Part shown: positions 59,803 through 64,000 of the stretch, piece after piece
Numbering within the stretch: the first letter of the stretch is position 1
Layout of the letters: every line of letters starts with the position of its first letter
The notes under the pieces: generated by a model
The model's database searches: none
What the model saw: the letters and a program-made list of their open reading frames with translations, nothing else
What the model was told of the DNA's origin: nothing
Made by a program: the position numbers and the translations under genes
NCBI RefSeq assembly: GCF_009728935.1
Contig: NZ_CP034235.1
Span: forward strand, 6,833,501-6,897,500
Reading direction: 5' to 3'
From: Paenibacillus psychroresistens
Lineage (GTDB): Bacteria > Bacillota > Bacilli > Paenibacillales > NBRC-103111
Length of the DNA: 64,000 bases

Positions 59803-60717
59803 CTAACCTTTTACTGAACCTACAGTCAGCCCTCGAGTCAGGAAGCGCTGGAAAAAGGGAAACACGAACAGCAAAGGTCCTATAGCCAGTACACAAATCG
59901 CCATTCTGAACGAATTAACCGGTAAAATGGAGCCTGACATTCCAGTTGGCTTAACGACGTTCAAGAATTGAATACTGTTCAGCATTCGGTTCAGCATAGC
60001 CTGGAGTGTCAACAGACTATTGCTTTCGGTATAGAGCAGGCTGGCGAACCAGTCATTCCATAATTGCAGAGCCATGAGCAGCCCAACCGTGGCGATTACA
60101 GGTGTCGATAATGGTACCACAATACGGATAAAAATACGGAGTTCCCCTGCTCCGTCAAGCTTGGCGCATTCGTAAATGGCATCCGGAATGCTTTTGAGAA
60201 ACCCTTTTAATATTAGAATATAGAAAGCATTGACCATCGCTGGGACAAACAATGCATAAATCGTATCCTGCATATCAAGCCATTTAGTAATCAGAATGTA
60301 AGAGGGAACCAGACCGCCTTTGAATAAAATAGTGAAAAAAACGTAGAAGGATAAAAATCCAACATAGGGATAATCTTTACGACTTAACACATACCCTAAT
60401 GTTGTCATAAGACACAATCCTATTAGAGTTCCAGCACAAGTGGAAATAATAGTTACACTATAAGACTGCATCAATTGGTTCCCATTATTAAAAACAATAA
60501 GATAGGCATCTAACGTGAAACCTCTGGGCCAAATCCAATAGCCTTCGCGGATCAGTTTCATTTCTTCCGAGAAAGAAGCCATCAGAATGATGAGAAACGG
60601 GACAATAACCGCAATACATAGCAGAATAAAAATGATATGCACGAAAAAGCTGAATCTTTTTTGCTCTGGTGTGGAGAAGGTTCTCGTTGATCTTTCAGTA
60701 ACTATTGGGGTTTCCAT
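59803..60717 (-). CDS. Carbohydrate ABC permease (LplC type, locus C)
   Basis: A 304-residue permease with six helices (first at about 24-46) and the EAA loop ECAKLDGAGELRIFIRIVVP (about 195-214). The C-terminus FLTRGLTVGSVKG closely resembles the locus A LplC-type end (GIMVGAVKG). Two Met starts exist: 60723 is one base from AAGGTGG, while 60717 (METPIV) has proper spacing and is chosen. Twelve bases separate it from the LplB partner. Confidence 0.92.
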   Translation of the reverse strand: METPIVTERSTRTFSTPEQKRFSFFVHIIFILLCIAVIVPFLIILMASFSEEMKLIREGYWIWPRGFTLDAYLIVFNNGNQLMQSYSVTIISTCAGTLIGLCLMTTLGYVLSRKDYPYVGFLSFYVFFTILFKGGLVPSYILITKWLDMQDTIYALFVPAMVNAFYILILKGFLKSIPDAIYECAKLDGAGELRIFIRIVVPLSTPVIATVGLLMALQLWNDWFASLLYTESNSLLTLQAMLNRMLNSIQFLNVVKPTGMSGSILPVNSFRMAICVLAIGPLLFVFPFFQRFLTRGLTVGSVKG

Positions 60718-60729
60718 GATCATGCCACC

Positions 60730-61650
60730 TTAAAATAATTTGTCGTCCTTGCTGATTTTACCGATGAGATAGTTTGACAGCAGCACGAGAATAAACCCAC
60801 AGATGGATTGGAACAAGCCTGCTGCTGATGACATCCCAAAATCTCCGAGCGAACGCAATGCCCTGAAAACGTAGGTATCAATAACATCTGTCGTTGGATA
60901 TAGCATCGGACTGTCCCGGGGCACACTATAGAATAGTCCGAAATCAGCGTAAAAAATGTTGCCGATACTGAGAATAACCATGATAATAATGATGGGTCGG
61001 ATCATCGGTATCGAGATATGGATCGCTTGCTGGAGCCTACTCGCCCCATCGATCTTGGCAGCGTCGTAATACTCTGGATCGATACCCATTAGCGCCGCAT
61101 AATACATCAAAGTACCATAACCAAGAAATTTCCATACATGAGCGATGACCAATACGAAAATCCAATACTTGGGCTCGTTGTAGAACATAATGGGTTCACT
61201 GCCTAATGCAGTTAGCCATTTACTGATTAATCCAAGATCCGGATCCAAAAAACCATATACTGCATAGGAAACGATTACCCATGAAATAAAGTAAGGCAGG
61301 AACAGCACTGTTTGATAAGTCTTGGTTGCTCGTCTGCCTATCTCCAACAGCAATAAGGCAGCGGCAACCTCAACAATTACATTAATTGTGATAAATAATC
61401 CATTCATAACCACCGTATTCCGGAGAATATACAGCAAATCTGAATTAAACAGAAATTCAAAGTTCGTAAACCCGATCCATGGACTACCCCAGAAACCTTT
61501 TGTAAAGGTATAATTTTTAAAAGGAAGTATCAGACCGTACAAGGGTATATAACTGAATATTAGAATATAGAGAAATGCCGGTAATGCCAGAAATGAAAGT
61601 CCTAGGCTGCTTTTAAAACGATGTATACGTCTGCTCATTGTCTTGCTCAT
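60730..61650 (-). CDS. Sugar ABC permease (LplB type, locus C)
   Basis: A 306-residue permease with the LplB signature YGLILPFKNYTFTKGFWGS after helix 1, about six helices, and the EAA loop DAAKIDGASRLQQAIHISIP. It is related in size and motif to the locus A LplB (same NTxFLN/GLFI region and TDVIDTYVFRALR tail). First gene of the locus C operon; AAAGGG is about 13 bases from the ATG, a somewhat long spacing. Divergent from the membrane AraC regulator, with candidate direct-repeat operators between them. Confidence 0.92.
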   Translation of the reverse strand: MSKTMSRRIHRFKSSLGLSFLALPAFLYILIFSYIPLYGLILPFKNYTFTKGFWGSPWIGFTNFEFLFNSDLLYILRNTVVMNGLFITINVIVEVAAALLLLEIGRRATKTYQTVLFLPYFISWVIVSYAVYGFLDPDLGLISKWLTALGSEPIMFYNEPKYWIFVLVIAHVWKFLGYGTLMYYAALMGIDPEYYDAAKIDGASRLQQAIHISIPMIRPIIIIMVILSIGNIFYADFGLFYSVPRDSPMLYPTTDVIDTYVFRALRSLGDFGMSSAAGLFQSICGFILVLLSNYLIGKISKDDKLF

Positions 61651-61736
61651 ATGGTTTCATGATCCCTTTCTGAAAGCTGATTTCTGTTTGACTTCGGTTT
61701 GATACCCTTATTATGCAAGATGCCTCTCACTTACGG

Positions 61737-61790
61737 AACTGCACAAATTGACAACGGCCTGCAATTTGGCACTGTACATTTTGTCATCGA
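61737..61790. promoter_or_regulatory. Candidate AraC-type direct-repeat operator
   Basis: AACTGCACAAATTGACAACGG (61737-61757, given as its first 20 bases plus G) and a copy beginning CACTGTACATTTTGTCATCG at 61770 match at 14 of 21 positions in direct orientation, 33 bp apart (about three helical turns). They sit midway between the divergent locus C operon and the membrane AraC gene. No convincing -35/-10 pair was identified. Confidence 0.4.
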
Positions 61791-61880
61791 CTGTAAAAAT
61801 CGTTAAAACCCTTTACAAAGGCAGTAGAATAAGTAACATTAGAGTCTAGACACTTACAGAACAGAGAACGGAGTAACCAC

Positions 61881-64000
61881 ATGAAGTTTCCGAAAACGTC
61901 TTCATTATATAGAAAGAAATATTATTTGCGCATAATGCTTTCGGTAAGCATCTTTGTGATTATCCTCGTCGGAGCTTTATTCATTACTTCTTATATTTAT
62001 GGTAAACAAATGCTTTTTCAAATAGAAACGGCCAATAATGCGAAATTGCTGAACCAAACCCGTTTCAATTTTGAGCTCATGGATTCCACTGTGCAAAATC
62101 TGACTAAATACCTGTTTGTCAATCCTGAATCTTCAACCATACTTAACGATACCGGTAATTTGCAATACGATGAAATTTACAACCAAATCAATCGCATAAC
62201 GACATCGGTAATCGCTTCCAATTCCTTTATTCATTCGATTGGATTCTATAACAGCTATAACAACCGCATCTTTTATGCTGGGAAAGGACTTGATTTCAAT
62301 GACGTGGGCATGAAAGAAATGATTGCCAATTATCCGGATACACCGAGAATGAAACCGATCATTCGCTCACTTGACAATACTTTTGGTGCCAAAGTGGTGG
62401 GAGAAACGGTCTTTACCTATTTGATTTACCAAACTTCGGGGGAGCCTGCAAAGATTGATTCAGCGGTTGCCATTAATATCAATGCAGATTGGATCTATGA
62501 GAATATCAACCAAATTAATCTTTTTAATGAAAAAGCAGAGGAAAGTATCTTTATCTATAGTGATATCAGTGGCTTTCTCGAGCAAAAAAACAGCGTCCCT
62601 AACCTTAAGGAATCGCTGCTGCGTGAATATCAGGATCATTTGAAGCGCGACAAGGCAGGATCGGGCTCGTTCGAACAAAAGCTTGAAGGACAAAGCTATG
62701 TCATTACTTACTTGCAATTGCCTAACCAGAAGCTTACTTTTTTCAAAATACAGCCTACCCTAATAGTCTACAAGTATTTAAAGACGTTTCGCTGGCTTTT
62801 GCTAACCATATTTTTCATTACCGTGCTTTTGGCGTTACTATTCTCCCTGATGGTCTCGAGTATTGTTTATAACCCTATTTCGCGTCTTATCCGACAAGTA
62901 TCTCCGTTAACAGTTCCTCTGCAAGGCGTGGATGAAATTTCATTATTGAGCGATACGTATCGAGACTTGTCTGCAACATTGAAGCAATATAATGCAGAAA
63001 AGCAAAATGTGCAGCAGGTTATGAAATCCTATGTTTTGAAAAGCATACTGACCGATAACAACCTCATATCCAGAGCTAAATTCGAAGATGCCTTCGGCAA
63101 AGAGGACTCAGACTTCCGTTACGACAATTCTTATCTGCTCATCCTGGTCCAGATTGACGGATTCACCCAATTCCAGCAAAATTACAATCTGCATGACCGC
63201 AACCTGCTTAAATATGCTGTCGCTAACATTTTTCAGGAAACCGTGATCTCGCTTGGTAATGTCAAAGAAGTTTCGCTAAACGATAAGGATCTTATTATTT
63301 TGCTCCCCTACCGAAATGAAATAACTAACAAGGACATACTTGTAGCCAAAATTAAAGAAGCGCAAGCGAACATTTTACATTATTGCAGCTTATCCGTTAC
63401 TATAACGGTCAGTGGTTCGGCGGGTGACTTTTCCAAGCTGCCTGAAGCGTACCGCAGCTTAATTTATAATTCACATTACAGGTTTGTCTATGGACCTCGC
63501 GGGTTGATTACGGACAAACTGCTTGGTGCAAATGAAGCTAATAAGCTTAGCTCCTTGTCTAAGAAGCTTGAGGCAGCCTTGATGGAGAATATAGATACAG
63601 GCAATATGGCGGGGATCAGACTTGCTTTGGAAAGCATTCGTCTGGAGTTAAGCGGAATGCAATATGAGTCTCTAATGTCCTCGCTCTTGCAATTAATTGA
63701 TGCCATTCGAAATCGGTTGCGCTCTATGAATACAACGGATACGAACGACAGCTACAACTTGCTGGAAATATTGAAGTCAATCGGTACATACGAAACTATT
63801 GATGAATGCTTCAACAAGCTACATGCCGCACTGCATGACAAGCTCGACACAGATGAGAATAAGGTTAGTGTAAATACAGAGCAGCTGCTTGTCGATACAG
63901 CCAATCAAATTATTCAAAGCAGCTATATCGACAATGGACTTTGCCTGGATCAGATTGCCGACGCTCTAAATGTACCTTCACGCAAGCTTGCCAAAATCTA
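61881..64000 (+). CDS. Membrane-bound AraC family regulator, 3' end beyond window
   Basis: I translated this frame directly; it stays open to the window edge (706 codons). It begins MKFPKTSSLYRKKYYLRIML with TM1 (about 17-36). An extracytoplasmic Cache-like region (about 40-295) follows, then TM2 (about 300-325; RWLLLTIFFITVLLALLFSL), a cytoplasmic linker (about 330-660) and the start of an AraC HTH at the edge (LDQIADALNVPSRKLAKI). This is the one-component layout found beside LplABC importers in Paenibacillus, combining sensor and DNA-binding parts. ACGGAG is 8 bases before ATG. It probably senses an extracellular saccharide and activates the divergent locus C importer. Confidence 0.88.
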   Translation, partial: MKFPKTSSLYRKKYYLRIMLSVSIFVIILVGALFITSYIYGKQMLFQIETANNAKLLNQTRFNFELMDSTVQNLTKYLFVNPESSTILNDTGNLQYDEIYNQINRITTSVIASNSFIHSIGFYNSYNNRIFYAGKGLDFNDVGMKEMIANYPDTPRMKPIIRSLDNTFGAKVVGETVFTYLIYQTSGEPAKIDSAVAININADWIYENINQINLFNEKAEESIFIYSDISGFLEQKNSVPNLKESLLREYQDHLKRDKAGSGSFEQKLEGQSYVITYLQLPNQKLTFFKIQPTLIVYKYLKTFRWLLLTIFFITVLLALLFSLMVSSIVYNPISRLIRQVSPLTVPLQGVDEISLLSDTYRDLSATLKQYNAEKQNVQQVMKSYVLKSILTDNNLISRAKFEDAFGKEDSDFRYDNSYLLILVQIDGFTQFQQNYNLHDRNLLKYAVANIFQETVISLGNVKEVSLNDKDLIILLPYRNEITNKDILVAKIKEAQANILHYCSLSVTITVSGSAGDFSKLPEAYRSLIYNSHYRFVYGPRGLITDKLLGANEANKLSSLSKKLEAALMENIDTGNMAGIRLALESIRLELSGMQYESLMSSLLQLIDAIRNRLRSMNTTDTNDSYNLLEILKSIGTYETIDECFNKLHAALHDKLDTDENKVSVNTEQLLVDTANQIIQSSYIDNGLCLDQIADALNVPSRKLAKI

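Overview
The window looks like a chromosomal segment of a Paenibacillus-type Firmicute (inference from content: low-to-moderate GC, strong AGGAGG-type ribosome binding sites, frequent TTG/GTG starts, many LplB/LplC-type sugar importers paired with YesM/YesN or membrane AraC regulators, a copper-amine-oxidase-type stalk domain protein, a DUF5696 protein and CcpA-like cre sites). I saw no rRNA, tRNA, CRISPR array, transposase or phage gene.

Layout. 1-6 kb: two multidrug-efflux-type modules, a MerR regulator with a DHA2 MFS pump (cut by the window edge) and a TetR regulator with an MMPL/RND-type exporter, separated by a DUF3231 protein. 6-12 kb: an ankyrin-repeat protein, an ECF sigma factor overlapping its DUF4179 anti-sigma-like partner, a secreted stalk/beta-helix protein and a Crp/Fnr regulator. 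12-16 kb: a sugar isomerase/epimerase with a phosphomannose-isomerase-like cupin protein, divergent from an AraC regulator across a cre site, then a Uma2 nuclease-like gene. 16-20 kb: a YtrA-type GntR/ABC operon ending in two exported proteins of unknown role, with two 20-bp operators over its promoter.

20-31 kb: locus A, a carbohydrate import locus with YesN/YesM two-component system, two permeases and a solute-binding lipoprotein. A terminator then separates these from an enolase-superfamily dehydratase and an NAD-dependent epimerase/dehydrogenase. A divergent GntR/LacI-type repressor lies beside it, behind a cre site. 31-38 kb: a surface module with a GH71/99-like lipoprotein, a class B sortase, its probable NPKTG substrate preceded by a candidate leader peptide, and a 1020-residue ThuA + glucose/sorbosone dehydrogenase-like + PKD + CBM6 protein. 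38-55.6 kb: locus B, the most unusual part. One tightly coupled minus-strand operon encodes a single MsmX-type ATPase, a membrane-anchored solute-binding protein fused to two beta-sandwich modules, two permeases, an NHL-propeller/Yip1 membrane protein, a DUF5696 protein, two more permeases and a lipoprotein binding protein, followed after a terminator by a GH38 alpha-mannosidase. 55.7-64 kb: locus C, another LplB/LplC/binding-protein operon carrying a secreted beta-helix protein, divergent from a membrane-bound AraC regulator that runs off the window end.

Taken together the segment is devoted to sensing, trimming and importing complex extracellular glycans. Loci A and C contain no ATPase, so the locus B ATPase (or one elsewhere) may energise several importers. 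Two intergenic regions (about 20.25-20.55 kb and 38.26-38.67 kb) carry unrelated sequence families that share an exact 51-bp period and a stem-loop core.
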